Source: Arthrobacter sunyaminii
GTDB taxonomy: Bacteria; Actinomycetota; Actinomycetes; Actinomycetales; Micrococcaceae
Direction of reading: 5' to 3'
Length of the DNA: 64,000 bases
Assembly (NCBI RefSeq): GCF_018866305.1
Contig: NZ_CP076456.1
Coordinates: 3,844,001 to 3,908,000, forward strand
The notes beneath the pieces are model-generated. The model searched no databases, was not told where the DNA came from, and worked only from the letters and a program-made list of their open reading frames with translations. A program made the position numbers and the translations under genes. Below are positions 18,169 to 26,984 of the stretch, in pieces (within the stretch, counting starts at the first letter, position 1; each line of letters starts with the position of its first letter).

Positions 18169-19041
18169 TCAGCCCCGCTGCGGCAGTTCCCCTTCGGACA
18201 TGAGGTTGCTGCGCGCCTGCTCTTCCCAGCGGGCGCGGGCAACGGGTGCGGAAAAGATCGGATCGAGTTTCAGCAGGTCGGCCACCACGCGGCGGCGGCC
18301 CGCTTCGAAGGCTGCATCATTCAGATGCGGATACTCCAGCCGAACATCAGCCAGATACCGGCGGTAAGCCTCCGGGCTTCGGCCCAGGACCGACAGATCT
18401 GCATCGCAGAGCAGCGCACCCGACACATCCCCGGGTTCCGGGCGGTGGCCGGCCGTCAGCCGGACCAGGCGCTGGACCTCACGGATTTCCCGCGCCGGGC
18501 TTCCGGCTTCAGCGAGCAGGCTTCCGGCGAGGGAAGCTGAGTTCTCCTCGTCGTCGGCGGCGCCGCGGTACACCGCGTCGTGGAACCAGGCGGCCAGCAG
18601 CACCGTCCGCGGCGGCTCCCCGGAGAGCTGTTCCGCTGCTTCCAGCACCGCGAGCAGGTGCCGCCGGTCATGGTAGCGGCGGTGCGGTTCGCCCCAGCGG
18701 TTGAGCAGTTCCATGCCAACCCCGCGCGCACCCGGAACCAGCACGTCCCAGCGGGCCAGAAGCGGATGCACGAGTGAGGCATTGCGCTCCCGCGCCTTGA
18801 TCCGCAGACCGCTGCGGATGAGCACGCGCACCAGCATGCCGCCGTCGACCTCCACCGCCCCGCTGGCCACCAGATCCCGGTAGCGGTGCCGCGGTACGTC
18901 ATAGTGGTCCAGGTCGAAGGCACGGGTGCTGATCCCGGCGGCTGCGGCGAAGGCGTGGAGCTCAGACAGCGACGTGTCCGACACCAGATGTGAAAACACC
19001 GTGCCATGGGCGGGCCACCGCGGCGGATCAATATAGATCAT
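18169..19041 (-). CDS. DUF4031 - HD-domain fusion protein
   Basis: 290-residue cytoplasmic protein. Residues 1-80 are a DUF4031 domain (starting MIYIDPPRWPAHG, the usual family N-terminus). Residues 110-215 are an HD-type metal-dependent hydrolase, with H124, H154-D155 (WFHDAVY) and a later CDADLS aspartate as likely metal ligands. HD enzymes of this compact type hydrolyse nucleotides or phosphoesters. The reading frame stays open far upstream, but DUF4031 begins at this ATG. Convergent to nothing on its 3' side: it ends close to the MFS promoter. Substrate unknown. Confidence 0.8.
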   Translation of the reverse strand: MIYIDPPRWPAHGTVFSHLVSDTSLSELHAFAAAAGISTRAFDLDHYDVPRHRYRDLVASGAVEVDGGMLVRVLIRSGLRIKARERNASLVHPLLARWDVLVPGARGVGMELLNRWGEPHRRYHDRRHLLAVLEAAEQLSGEPPRTVLLAAWFHDAVYRGAADDEENSASLAGSLLAEAGSPAREIREVQRLVRLTAGHRPEPGDVSGALLCDADLSVLGRSPEAYRRYLADVRLEYPHLNDAAFEAGRRRVVADLLKLDPIFSAPVARARWEEQARSNLMSEGELPQRG

Positions 19042-19167
19042 CGCGCTGCGGGCCGGGACGGAGACAGGAAAGCCATATCCCATACCTACCGGACCCCCGC
19101 CCGGATTTCCACGCGAACCTTTCGGCATGCCCTTGTCCATGCCGCGGGTCCATGGTCCAATACCTGC

Positions 19168-20274
19168 ATGAATGAAGGGGACACTGCCGTCCTGGCCATC
19201 GGAACACGCAAGGGTTTGTGGCTGGCGACCAGTACCGACAGGCGTGATTGGAACCTGACCGGGCCGCACTTTTTGATGGAAGAGGTTGCTTCCGTGGCCC
19301 TGGATACCCGGGGTCCGGTTCCGCGGATCCTCGCGGGCATCATGGACTGGCACTGGGGCCCGTGCGTGGTCCACTCCGATGACCTTGGGCAGACCTGGAG
19401 TGAGCCGGAGGACGGCGCGGTCCGGTTCCCGCCGGACACCGGAGAAGGGCTCACGCGGGTCTGGCAGCTGCAGCCGGACAGTGCCGGGCGCCCCGGCGTG
19501 GTCTGGGCAGGTGCCGAACCCATTTCCGTGTGGAAATCCACCGATGGCGGAGAGCACTTCGAGATGAACCAGCCCTTCTGGGACCACCCGCACCGCAGCG
19601 GGTGGGGGGCCGGGTTCGGCGGAGCAGCCGCGCACACCGTTCTGCCCAGCCCGGACGATGACACCGTCCACGTGGCGATCAGCGTCGCGGGCGTCTACCG
19701 GACCGACGACGGCGGAGCGTCCTGGATACCGCGCAACACCGGCATCAGCGCCTATTTTCTTCCCGACCCTAATCCGGAGTACGGCCAGTGCGTGCATAAA
19801 GTGGCTCGTGATGCAGGTAATCCTGACCGGCTGTATGCCCAGAACCACCACGGCGTGTACCGCACTGACAACTCGGGCGATTCGTGGCAATCCATTGCCG
19901 ACGGGCTGCCGGCGGATTTCGGTTTTGTCATGTTGGCGCATCCCACCAGGTCCGGCACCATCTGGACTATCCCCTTGAAGGCCGACGGCGAGCGCATTGC
20001 CCCTGAGGGACATCTGGCGGTGTACCGCAGCACGGACTCCGGGGATTCCTGGACGCGGCTCGACGACGGTCTTCCCGAGACCGATTTCAACGCGGTGCTG
20101 CGTGATGCCGCCGCTGTGGACAGCGCCGATCCTGCCGGAGTGTACTTCGGCACCCGCGGCGGGCAGGTGTTCGGCAGCGCCGACGAAGGGGACAGCTTCT
20201 CTCTCATTGCCGGCAATCTTCCGGACGTGCTCTGTGTTCGGGCCGGCATTGTGCCGGCGGGTTCCTTGAGATGA
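19168..20274 (+). CDS. BNR/Asp-box repeat beta-propeller protein (exo-sialidase-like fold)
   Basis: 368-residue protein with five or so Asp-box turns (STDGGEHF, RTDDGGASW, RTDNSGDSW, STDSGDSW, SADEGDSF) typical of sialidase/VPS10-type beta-propellers. No signal peptide is visible, so it is cytoplasmic and unlikely to be a true sialidase; the arginine triad and FRIP motif were not found. The start at ATG 19168 fits the fold, although the Shine-Dalgarno is weak. It overlaps the MoaD/ThiS-like gene by four bases, indicating a functional pair. Confidence 0.8.
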   Translation: MNEGDTAVLAIGTRKGLWLATSTDRRDWNLTGPHFLMEEVASVALDTRGPVPRILAGIMDWHWGPCVVHSDDLGQTWSEPEDGAVRFPPDTGEGLTRVWQLQPDSAGRPGVVWAGAEPISVWKSTDGGEHFEMNQPFWDHPHRSGWGAGFGGAAAHTVLPSPDDDTVHVAISVAGVYRTDDGGASWIPRNTGISAYFLPDPNPEYGQCVHKVARDAGNPDRLYAQNHHGVYRTDNSGDSWQSIADGLPADFGFVMLAHPTRSGTIWTIPLKADGERIAPEGHLAVYRSTDSGDSWTRLDDGLPETDFNAVLRDAAAVDSADPAGVYFGTRGGQVFGSADEGDSFSLIAGNLPDVLCVRAGIVPAGSLR

Positions 20275-20564
20275 CAGCGCCGCCGGTCCGCGTGGTTCTT
20301 CCTGCCGCACTCTCAGCCGATGCCGGAGGGCAGCGCGAACTCGTCCGCCCCGCGGGCCCGGAACTGACCGCAGCCGCCCTGCTGGACGGGCTGGCCGCCG
20401 ACTATCCGCGGTTGGAACGCCGGATCCGGGATGAGGCAGGGAAGCTTCGCCGCTACGTGAACGTGTATCTCGACGGCGAAGAACTGCGTGCCCTTAACGG
20501 TCTGGACAGCCAGGTGCCCCCGGGCTGCGAGGTTTTGATCCTGGCGTCCGTGGCCGGTGGCTGA
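20271..20564 (+). CDS. MoaD/ThiS-like ubiquitin-fold protein
   Basis: 97-residue beta-grasp protein ending in a free Gly-Gly (ASVAGG), the feature by which MoaD/ThiS proteins are adenylated and thiocarboxylated as sulfur carriers. The internal VNVYLDGEELRALNGLDSQV segment is typical of the family. Translationally coupled (ATGA overlap) to the beta-propeller gene; no MoaE, ThiG or E1-like (MoeB/ThiF) gene is present here. It may supply sulfur to, or be conjugated with help of, an enzyme elsewhere; role inferred only. Confidence 0.85.
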   Translation: MTAPPVRVVLPAALSADAGGQRELVRPAGPELTAAALLDGLAADYPRLERRIRDEAGKLRRYVNVYLDGEELRALNGLDSQVPPGCEVLILASVAGG

Positions 20565-20604
20565 ACGGCGGAGACATCCCTGATGCATCATCCCTATATA
20601 ACGA

Positions 20605-20639
20605 GTGAAGGCGCCCCGCCGATGGCGGAGCGCCTTCAC
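20605..20639. terminator. Terminator between MoaD-like gene and rpf
   Basis: Perfect 10-bp stem GTGAAGGCGC/GCGCCTTCAC with a GC-rich loop between convergent genes; T-rich bases follow on the plus strand. Likely works in both directions. Confidence 0.75.
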
Positions 20640-20691
20640 ACTGTCATTTTCCGGTTCCCTGGCGATGCCGGGAATCCGGCTTAGACCTTCA

Positions 20692-21411
20692 TTAGGCCGG
20701 CAGCTGCAGGACCTGGCCGGTGAGGATCAGGTCCTGGTGGATGAGCGAGTCGGCGTTGGCGTTGTACAGCGCCTGCCATCCACCTTCAATACCCAGCTTC
20801 TCCGCGATGGCGGAGAGCGTGTCACCGGGCTGGATGGTGTAGGTCTCGCCGCTCACCGCAGGAGCAGGGGTCTGCACCGGTGCGAGCTCCTGGACCTGGG
20901 CTTCCGGCAGCACCGGAGTCTCAGGCACGACAGCCTCAGGGGCAACCTGGGTTTCCGGCTGGACCGGAGCTTCGGCTACGTATTCCTGCGTGGTCTGCGG
21001 CGCGGTGTACTGCTGGGTCTGCTCCGGAACGGTGGTCTGGCTCTGGGTGCTCACCGAGCCGGTGGCACCGCCGGACAGGCCGAGTTTGGCGGAGCAGGCG
21101 GGCCATGCACCCCAGCCCTGGCCGGCGAGAACGCGCTCTGCCACGGCGATCTGCTGTTCGCGGCTGGCGGAGGCGGGGTCACCCGTGCCGCCGTAGGCTG
21201 CCCAGGTGCTCGGAAGGAACTGGAGGCCCCCGGAGAATCCGTTACCGGTGCTGATGCCCCAGTTACCGCCGCTCTCGCACTGTGCCAGTGCATCCCATGT
21301 ACTTGCGTCGGCAGCCTGGGACGGTGCTGCGGTCAGTGCTACGCCTGCACCTGAGATGGCTGCTACTGCGAGTCCCCGGCGCACGGTTCGGCTGATCTTA
21401 GACTTGGTCAT
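20692..21411 (-). CDS. Resuscitation-promoting factor (Rpf) with LysM
   Basis: 239-residue secreted muralytic enzyme. Order: Arg/Lys-rich signal peptide cleaved near APSQAA (about 30-34), a lysozyme-like Rpf domain with catalytic E46 in CESGGNW and the GGLQFLPSTWAAYGG segment, a Gln/Pro/Val-rich linker, and a C-terminal LysM domain (YTIQPGDTLSAIAEKLGI, about 193-237) that binds peptidoglycan. Rpf proteins cleave the glycan strand and promote exit from dormancy. The long structured leader upstream suggests riboswitch control. Confidence 0.93.
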   Translation of the reverse strand: MTKSKISRTVRRGLAVAAISGAGVALTAAPSQAADASTWDALAQCESGGNWGISTGNGFSGGLQFLPSTWAAYGGTGDPASASREQQIAVAERVLAGQGWGAWPACSAKLGLSGGATGSVSTQSQTTVPEQTQQYTAPQTTQEYVAEAPVQPETQVAPEAVVPETPVLPEAQVQELAPVQTPAPAVSGETYTIQPGDTLSAIAEKLGIEGGWQALYNANADSLIHQDLILTGQVLQLPA

Positions 21412-21439
21412 TGGTATTGGCTGCTCCTAGGGCCCACCT

Positions 21440-21640
21440 GCGTTCCACCCTTCCCAGGGCTTCCTTACGCCGTCGCCAACCCCCTGACGAATCGAGGTCA
21501 TGGTACGGTGCCTGACGATGTGGCGACGTGAGATGGCTCGAGGCACCGAGCGCTGCGGCGGCACCTGGAACGGCGCCCGCCTGATGCCGGGACTTGGATG
21601 CCCGGCGGGGTTCGTTTTTCGAACCGTTAACCACGTTAGG
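21440..21640 (-). ncRNA. Candidate c-di-AMP (ydaO/yuaA) riboswitch in rpf leader
   Basis: On the minus strand the rpf leader has about 200 bases of GC-rich, strongly self-complementary sequence. It includes a GAACCCCGCC segment pairing with a GGCGGG-type segment, and a 3' part (TTCGTCAGGGGGTTGGCGAC then GGCGTAAGGAAG) reminiscent of the conserved 3' side of the ydaO motif. c-di-AMP riboswitches are known upstream of actinobacterial rpf genes, so position supports the call. Boundaries are approximate; similarity was judged by eye, not by a covariance model. Confidence 0.5.
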
Positions 21641-21789
21641 GCAACTGCCCTTAGATAACAAATTGATATCGGTCACGCAAAACTGTTGGACCCGGGCGGC
21701 ACCTTGATCGACTGCTGATCGCCTGCTTCAAGCCGCTCCACCTGCCGTTTCTAGACAGCGTGCCAGCGGCAGGTCTAGGGTTTGACCTC

Positions 21790-23775
21790 GTGCTGACATT
21801 CTTCAATGCGCTCAAACGCGTTCTGGTCGGGCGCCCCTACGGCAATGAACAGCTGGCGCACACCCTGCTTCCCAAGCGCATCGCACTGCCGGTCTACGCC
21901 TCCGATGCCCTCTCTTCCGCAGCTTACGCTCCGGACGAAATTCTGCTTACCCTGGCCCTCGCCGGGGTCACTGCCGTAACGCTCTCACCGTGGGTCGGTC
22001 TTGCTGTGATCATCGTCCTACTGACGGTAGTGGCGTCTTACCGGCAAAACGTTCATGCCTACCCCTCCGGCGGCGGGGACTACGAAATTGCCAGCACCAA
22101 CCTGGGCAAGCCCGCCGGATTGACAGTTGCTTCGGCACTGCTGGTGGATTACGTGCTGACGGTCGCCGTCTCGATGTCCTCGGCCTCCCACTATCTGATA
22201 ACGGCGGTGCCTGCCCTGAACGGACTCCAGGCACCGATTGCCGCCGTTGGCGTGGCCGGCCTGGTCCTGGTCAACCTGCGCGGCGTCCGTGAAGCGGGAG
22301 CGGTATTCGCGGTTCCCACCTACGTTTTCATGGCATCGGTGCTGGGCATGTGCGCTATTGGCGCCTTTCAGGCAGCCACCGGCAGTCTGGGCCAGGCGCC
22401 GTCGTCAGGCTTTGACCTGGTGCCGGAATCGGGACTGGACAGCGGCCTGGTGGGACTGGCCGGCGCGTTCCTGCTGCTGCGGGCCTTCTCCTCAGGGGCG
22501 GCGGCCCTGACCGGGGTGGAAGCAATCAGCAACGGAGTTCCCACCTTCCGCAAGCCCAAAAGCACCAATGCGGCCAGCACCCTGCTGCTCCTGGGTGGAA
22601 TCTCGGCGGCAATGCTGGCGGGAATCCTGGCGCTGGCCAACGCCACCAACGTCCGCGTCGTACAGGATCCGGCCACCCAGCTGATCTATGACGGCAGCCC
22701 GGTCGGTTCTGAATACGTGCAGCATCCGGTCATCAGCCAACTCGCGGAAACGATCTTCGGTGACGGCAGCCTCGCCTTCTACATCGTGATTGCCGCCACC
22801 GGACTGATCCTGGTCTTTGCCTCAAACACCGCCTTCAACGGATTTCCCGTACTGGCCTCCATCCTTGCCAAGGACGGCTTCCTGCCGCGTCAGATGCGCA
22901 CCCGCGGAGACCGGCTCGCCTTCAGCAACGGCATCGTGGCCCTGGGATTGGGTGCACTGGTTCTGATCCTGCTTTTTGACGCCGATGTCACCCGGCTGAT
23001 CCAGCTCTACATTGTCGGAGTGTTCGTCTCATTCACAGCCAGCCAGCTGGGCATGATCCGGCATTGGACGGCCCGGCTGCGTACGGAACGAAGCCGGGAC
23101 GCGCGGCGCGGCATGAAGCGCTCCCGCATCATTAACGCCGTCGGGTTCGGCATGACCGCGCTGGTTCTGGTGATTGTCCTGGTCACGAAGTTCACCCACG
23201 GCGCCTGGATTGCCCTGCTGGCCATGGGCTTGCTGTACCTGCTGATGTTCCTCATCCGGTCCCACTATGACTCGGTAGCCCGGGAACTGGCCGTGGATGA
23301 CGACGTGCAGGGCCTCGCACTGCCGTCGCGGGTCAATGCCGTGATCCTGGTGTCCAAGGTCCACAAACCCGCCCTGCGGGCCCTGGCCTACGCTCGCGCG
23401 TCGCGCCCTTCAAGCCTGAACGCCATCATTGTGGACATCGACCCCGAAGACACCAAGCGGGTGATGGAGCAGTGGGACCGGATGCAGATCCCGGTGCCGC
23501 TGACCGTGCTGTCGTCCCCGTACCGCGAGACCGTGTCCCCCGTACTCACGTATCTTCGCGAGGCCCGGCGGAATTCACCCCGTGAACTCTTTGTGGTCTA
23601 CATCCCCGAGTACGTCGTAGGGCGCTGGTGGGAGCAGCTGGTACACAACCAGACCGCGCTGCGCATGAAGGCCCGCCTGCACTTTGAACCGGGCATCATG
23701 GTGGCCAGCGTTCCCTGGCAGCTGGCGTCCAGCCGAGACCGGAACGCTACGCCCACACCGGGTTCCGGGCTGTAA
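21790..23775 (+). CDS. KimA-like APC-superfamily potassium transporter
   Basis: About 661-residue protein: 12 hydrophobic helices and a soluble C-terminal domain of roughly 150 residues, the layout of the KUP/KimA K+-H+ symporter branch of APC permeases. Typical motifs are LPKRIALPVYASDALSSAAY near the N-terminus and SGGGDYEIAS in the second helix region. GTG 21790 matches where relatives begin; GTG 21760 would add ten residues. Divergent from rpf across the riboswitch-like region. In Bacillus, KimA is inhibited by c-di-AMP; the same control here is an inference. Confidence 0.88.
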   Translation: MLTFFNALKRVLVGRPYGNEQLAHTLLPKRIALPVYASDALSSAAYAPDEILLTLALAGVTAVTLSPWVGLAVIIVLLTVVASYRQNVHAYPSGGGDYEIASTNLGKPAGLTVASALLVDYVLTVAVSMSSASHYLITAVPALNGLQAPIAAVGVAGLVLVNLRGVREAGAVFAVPTYVFMASVLGMCAIGAFQAATGSLGQAPSSGFDLVPESGLDSGLVGLAGAFLLLRAFSSGAAALTGVEAISNGVPTFRKPKSTNAASTLLLLGGISAAMLAGILALANATNVRVVQDPATQLIYDGSPVGSEYVQHPVISQLAETIFGDGSLAFYIVIAATGLILVFASNTAFNGFPVLASILAKDGFLPRQMRTRGDRLAFSNGIVALGLGALVLILLFDADVTRLIQLYIVGVFVSFTASQLGMIRHWTARLRTERSRDARRGMKRSRIINAVGFGMTALVLVIVLVTKFTHGAWIALLAMGLLYLLMFLIRSHYDSVARELAVDDDVQGLALPSRVNAVILVSKVHKPALRALAYARASRPSSLNAIIVDIDPEDTKRVMEQWDRMQIPVPLTVLSSPYRETVSPVLTYLREARRNSPRELFVVYIPEYVVGRWWEQLVHNQTALRMKARLHFEPGIMVASVPWQLASSRDRNATPTPGSGL

Positions 23776-23823
23776 CGCCCCCTGAAACCGGGCGTCCCGC
23801 AGCCTCTGCGGTTCCTGCGGACG

Positions 23824-24459
23824 TCAGCTGTCAGCGCCGGGGGCGGACAATCCCCTGCCGGCGAGGACCGACTGGTAGGCATAGTCCGTGAGCCGGCTCT
23901 CTGCGTGTGCCTGCACCACGTTCTCGAAGGACCGCGGCCCGGATTCGGCCGTGTACGGGAAGTGAATCAGCTCAGCGATCAGCTCCCACTCTTCGGCAAT
24001 GGTGTCGATAAGGTCATCGGGGGTTTCCTCCGGGCCGGGGCCGCCGCCCAGAACAGTCCATGTTCCCTCCGGAACGCGGTAGGCCTCCAGCCGGTCCAGG
24101 TCGGCAACGAGTTCTTCCAGGGACCCGTATTCGGTCTGGGCCTCGGGCGGGACGGAACCGTCCGGCGTCGCCAGCTGGCTCACGAATCCGGTTTCCAGCG
24201 GGAAGACGGATGTCGGCACGGGCTCGCCCTCCTCCAGATAGGCGGGCAGCTGCGACGGCATCCAGTACCAGGCGTCGCCGTCGAGCGCGCCGCCGGGCTG
24301 GTTCCGCTCGCTGATCCAGCCGCGGGACGTCAGCAGAGCCTCACCCTCGTCACTGGTAAAGGATTCGGTGTTGCCGAAAATCCGGTTCGTTTCATGCTCG
24401 GCGCGGCGGGCCTGCTTCTTCTTGGCGACGGCCTTCTTGCGGGGCTTGGACTTGGGCAC
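23824..24459 (-). CDS. Conserved hypothetical protein with basic N-terminus
   Basis: 211-residue soluble protein starting at GTG 24459, with AAGGAG four bases upstream. The first 25 residues are Lys/Arg-rich (KSKPRKKAVAKKKQARR), suggesting nucleic-acid or ribosome contact. The rest is acidic and Trp/Tyr-containing, with a helical C-terminus. No family recognised. It lies downstream of dnaB in the same direction with an 86-base gap; separate transcription is possible. Confidence 0.7.
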   Translation of the reverse strand: MPKSKPRKKAVAKKKQARRAEHETNRIFGNTESFTSDEGEALLTSRGWISERNQPGGALDGDAWYWMPSQLPAYLEEGEPVPTSVFPLETGFVSQLATPDGSVPPEAQTEYGSLEELVADLDRLEAYRVPEGTWTVLGGGPGPEETPDDLIDTIAEEWELIAELIHFPYTAESGPRSFENVVQAHAESRLTDYAYQSVLAGRGLSAPGADS

Positions 24460-24545
24460 GGAACTCCTTGGATACGGCTGGTCGGGGGTGGCACCGTGAG
24501 CGGACACGGGGCCGACCGGCAGCACCAATTCTAGTCGGGCGGCGG

Positions 24546-25928
24546 CTAGAAGCCTGAGCCGCCCTCCACCGCCATGTTGGAGAAGCGGGAGTAATGGCCC
24601 TGAAAGCCCACCACGATGGTTTTGGTGGGCCCGTTGCGGTGCTTGGCCACAATGACGTCTGCCTCGCCGGCACGCGGGGATTCCTTGTCATAGATGTCTT
24701 CACGGTGCAGCAGGATGACCATGTCGGCGTCCTGCTCAATGGAGCCGGATTCACGGAGGTCGGACACCATGGGTTTCTTGTCGGTGCGCTGCTCAGAGCC
24801 TCGGTTCAGCTGGGAGAGCGCAATCACCGGCACTTCCAACTCCTTGGCCAGCAGTTTCAGCGCACGGGAGAACTCCGAAACTTCCTGCTGCCGGGACTCC
24901 ACCTTTTTGCCCGAGGACATCAGCTGCAGGTAATCCAACACCACCAGCTTGAGATCATGGCGCTGCTTCAGGCGGCGGCACTTGGCCCGGATCTCCATCA
25001 GGGACATGTTCGGGCTGTCATCGATGAACAGCGGGGCGTCATTCATCCGGCCCATGGTGGTGGCGATCTTGCCCCACTGCTCGTCCTTGATGGTTCCCTT
25101 CCGCAGGTCCTGCAGCCCGATGGTTGCCTCGGCCGAAAGCAGGCGCATCGCAATCTCGTTGCGGCCCATTTCCAGCGAGAAGAAGACAGTGGTCATGTTG
25201 TTCTTGATGGCCGCGGACCTGGCGAAGTCCAGCGCGAACGTGGACTTACCGACAGCCGGACGGGCGGCAATGACGATCATTTGTCCGGGGTGCAGCCCCT
25301 GGGTCAGCTCGTCGAGTTCGTAGAAGCCGGTGGGCACACCGGTCATGCCTTCGCCGCGGTGGCCGGCCGACTCAATCTCGTCCACCGTTCCTTCGATGAT
25401 GTCCTTGAGCGGTACGTAGTCCTCGGCCGTGCGGCGCTCAGCCACGGCGTATACCTCGGCCTGGGCAGCGTTGACGATGTCGTCGACTTCCATGCCGTCG
25501 CTGGAGTAGCCCAGTTGGACGATCTTGGTGCCGGCGTCCACGAGCCGGCGGAGGACCGCACGTTCACGCACAATCTCCGCGTAGAAACCGGCGTTGGCAG
25601 CGGTGGGAACCGACTGGATCAGGGTGTGCAGATACGCGGGCCCGCCGATGCGGCCAATCTCACCGCGCTTGGTGAGTTCATCCGACACGGTGACGGCGTC
25701 CGCGGGCTCGCCGCGGCCGTACAGGTCAATGATGGCTTCGAAAATGGACTCGTGCGCAGGGCGGTAGAAGTCAATGCCGCGCAGGACCTCAACGACGTCG
25801 GCGATGGCGTCCTTGGAGAGCATCATGCCGCCCAGGACCGACTGCTCGGCAACCAGGTCCTGCGGCGGTGTCCGCGCAAAGTCGGAGCCCGAACTCGATG
25901 CCGGTGAGTCAGTATGCGTGAGCGACAC
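24546..25928 (-). CDS. dnaB: Replicative DNA helicase DnaB
   Basis: 460-residue hexameric 5'-3' helicase that unwinds DNA at the replication fork. The N-terminal helical domain (PQDLVAEQSVLGGMMLS) binds primase; the C-terminal RecA-type domain has Walker A with K228 (ARPAVGKST), the LVVLDYLQLM Walker B and the conserved SQLNRGSEQR loop. GTG 25928 with AAAGGG upstream gives the normal family length; the frame is open to 26093 without support. No intein interrupts it, although actinobacterial DnaB often carries one. Its promoter region holds a cluster of DnaA boxes. Confidence 0.95.
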   Translation of the reverse strand: MSLTHTDSPASSSGSDFARTPPQDLVAEQSVLGGMMLSKDAIADVVEVLRGIDFYRPAHESIFEAIIDLYGRGEPADAVTVSDELTKRGEIGRIGGPAYLHTLIQSVPTAANAGFYAEIVRERAVLRRLVDAGTKIVQLGYSSDGMEVDDIVNAAQAEVYAVAERRTAEDYVPLKDIIEGTVDEIESAGHRGEGMTGVPTGFYELDELTQGLHPGQMIVIAARPAVGKSTFALDFARSAAIKNNMTTVFFSLEMGRNEIAMRLLSAEATIGLQDLRKGTIKDEQWGKIATTMGRMNDAPLFIDDSPNMSLMEIRAKCRRLKQRHDLKLVVLDYLQLMSSGKKVESRQQEVSEFSRALKLLAKELEVPVIALSQLNRGSEQRTDKKPMVSDLRESGSIEQDADMVILLHREDIYDKESPRAGEADVIVAKHRNGPTKTIVVGFQGHYSRFSNMAVEGGSGF

Positions 25929-26126
25929 TGTGTAACCCTTTCCCAAGGTACTGCTGTGGTGCGATCCCTGCCCGGTGGGCAGCTGCTTCAGGTCTATCCC
26001 GCCGCGGTGACACTTTCGTGTGCGGCGGCTGCCGGTCCAACGGCACCGTCCCGGTAAGGGGCTAGGAGTCGAATAGGAGGGATTCACCCGCAACCGTAGT
26101 CCTGAAACCGCCTGCTCCCAAACGAG

Positions 26127-26384
26127 TTATCCACAAGCCTTGTGGACAAGGTGTTCATAACTGGGCGTGTCTTGTGCACAGGTTGGGTATAAGGGTGTGG
26201 ATAAACTATTAATTTCTCTCAAAAGATGGCTCTGACATGGGGAAACGTTCATCCACACCTGTGTATAGAAGGTATTTTTCGTCAACATTCATCACCTGGT
26301 TTCAGGTTGACAGATGATAAAAACAGGCCTATGGGGTGAAGTTATCCCCGGCGGGCAGGCAATTTTCCACAGCCGATATCCACA
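26127..26384. promoter_or_regulatory. DnaA-box cluster upstream of dnaB
   Basis: Two perfect boxes TTATCCACA at 26127-26135 (+) and 26196-26204 (-). One-mismatch boxes lie at 26141-26149 (-, TTGTCCACA), 26249-26257 (TCATCCACA), 26363-26371 (TTTTCCACA) and 26376-26384 (ATATCCACA), with a weaker one at 26172-26180. AT-rich stretches lie at 26201-26225 and 26269-26330. The cluster fills the gene-free interval between dnaB and rplI. It could couple dnaB expression to DnaA or titrate DnaA. The true oriC should lie beyond the right end near dnaA, so an origin call is not made. Confidence 0.7.
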
Positions 26385-26442
26385 GACACGCCGCGGTGTG
26401 GCCGCCCAGGGGTGCACAACGTCCGCTGAGGCTTCCGGGCAT

Positions 26443-26475
26443 GCAAAAGCGCCCCCCGCTAACGCGGAGGGCGCT
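26443..26475 (-). terminator. Terminator of rpsF-ssb-rpsR-rplI operon
   Basis: Read on the minus strand: 12-bp stem AGCGCCCTCCGC/GCGGGGGGCGCT (one mismatch-type pair), GTTA loop, followed by TTTTGC, 42 bases after the rplI stop. Typical rho-independent terminator. Confidence 0.85.
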
Positions 26476-26516
26476 GACGCGCTACACGCCCTCAGGGCGT
26501 GTTGACGGCCGAATTA

Positions 26517-26966
26517 CTAGCTGGCTACGACGTTGAGGTCGATGACAGCAGCAACGTCGTCGTGCAGACGAACGTTGGCCTGGAAGGAGCCAACCGACTT
26601 GATGTGAGTCGGCAGTTCAACCTTGCGCTTGTCGATGGTGCCGAGACCGGCAGCCTCAACAGCAGCAGCAACGTCGGCGGGCTTGACCGTGCCGAAGAGG
26701 CGTCCGGACTCGCCGGCCTTGACGGTCAGGGTGACCGGCTTGGCGGAGAGTGCAGCAGCCTGCTTCTGAGCATCTTCCAGGGAAGCGTGCTCGCGGGCAG
26801 CGCGGGCAGCCTTGATGGACTCAACCTGCTTCTCGCCACCCTTGGTCCAGGTCAGAGCGAAGCCACGGGGCAGCAGGAAGTTACGTGCGTAACCGTCCTT
26901 TACCTCGATGACGTCGCCGGCAGCGCCGAGACCGGTTACTTCGTGGGTCAGAATGAGCTTTGCCAT
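26517..26966 (-). CDS. rplI: 50S ribosomal protein L9
   Basis: 149-residue L9 of usual length: N-terminal domain starting [12 protein letters not shown] with the [14 protein letters not shown] rRNA-binding loop, a long connecting helix, and the C-terminal RNA-binding domain with [16 protein letters not shown]. Binds 23S rRNA at the base of the L1 stalk. Last gene of the S6-SSB-S18-L9 operon, 18 bases after rpsR, followed by a strong terminator. Confidence 0.97.
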   Translation of the reverse strand: MAKLILTHEVTGLGAAGDVIEVKDGYARNFLLPRGFALTWTKGGEKQVESIKAARAAREHASLEDAQKQAAALSAKPVTLTVKAGESGRLFGTVKPADVAAAVEAAGLGTIDKRKVELPTHIKSVGSFQANVRLHDDVAAVIDLNVVAS

Positions 26967-26984
26967 GTGTTTAGGTTCCTTTCC

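Noticed and set aside
19042-20310. Extension of the DUF4031-HD protein to 713 residues
   Set aside because: The extra part is antisense to the BNR-repeat gene, and DUF4031 proteins begin at ATG 19041.
26127-26384. Chromosomal origin of replication
   Set aside because: Boxes and AT-rich DNA are present, but no dnaA or dnaN is adjacent, and the parS cluster and synteny place oriC beyond the right end.
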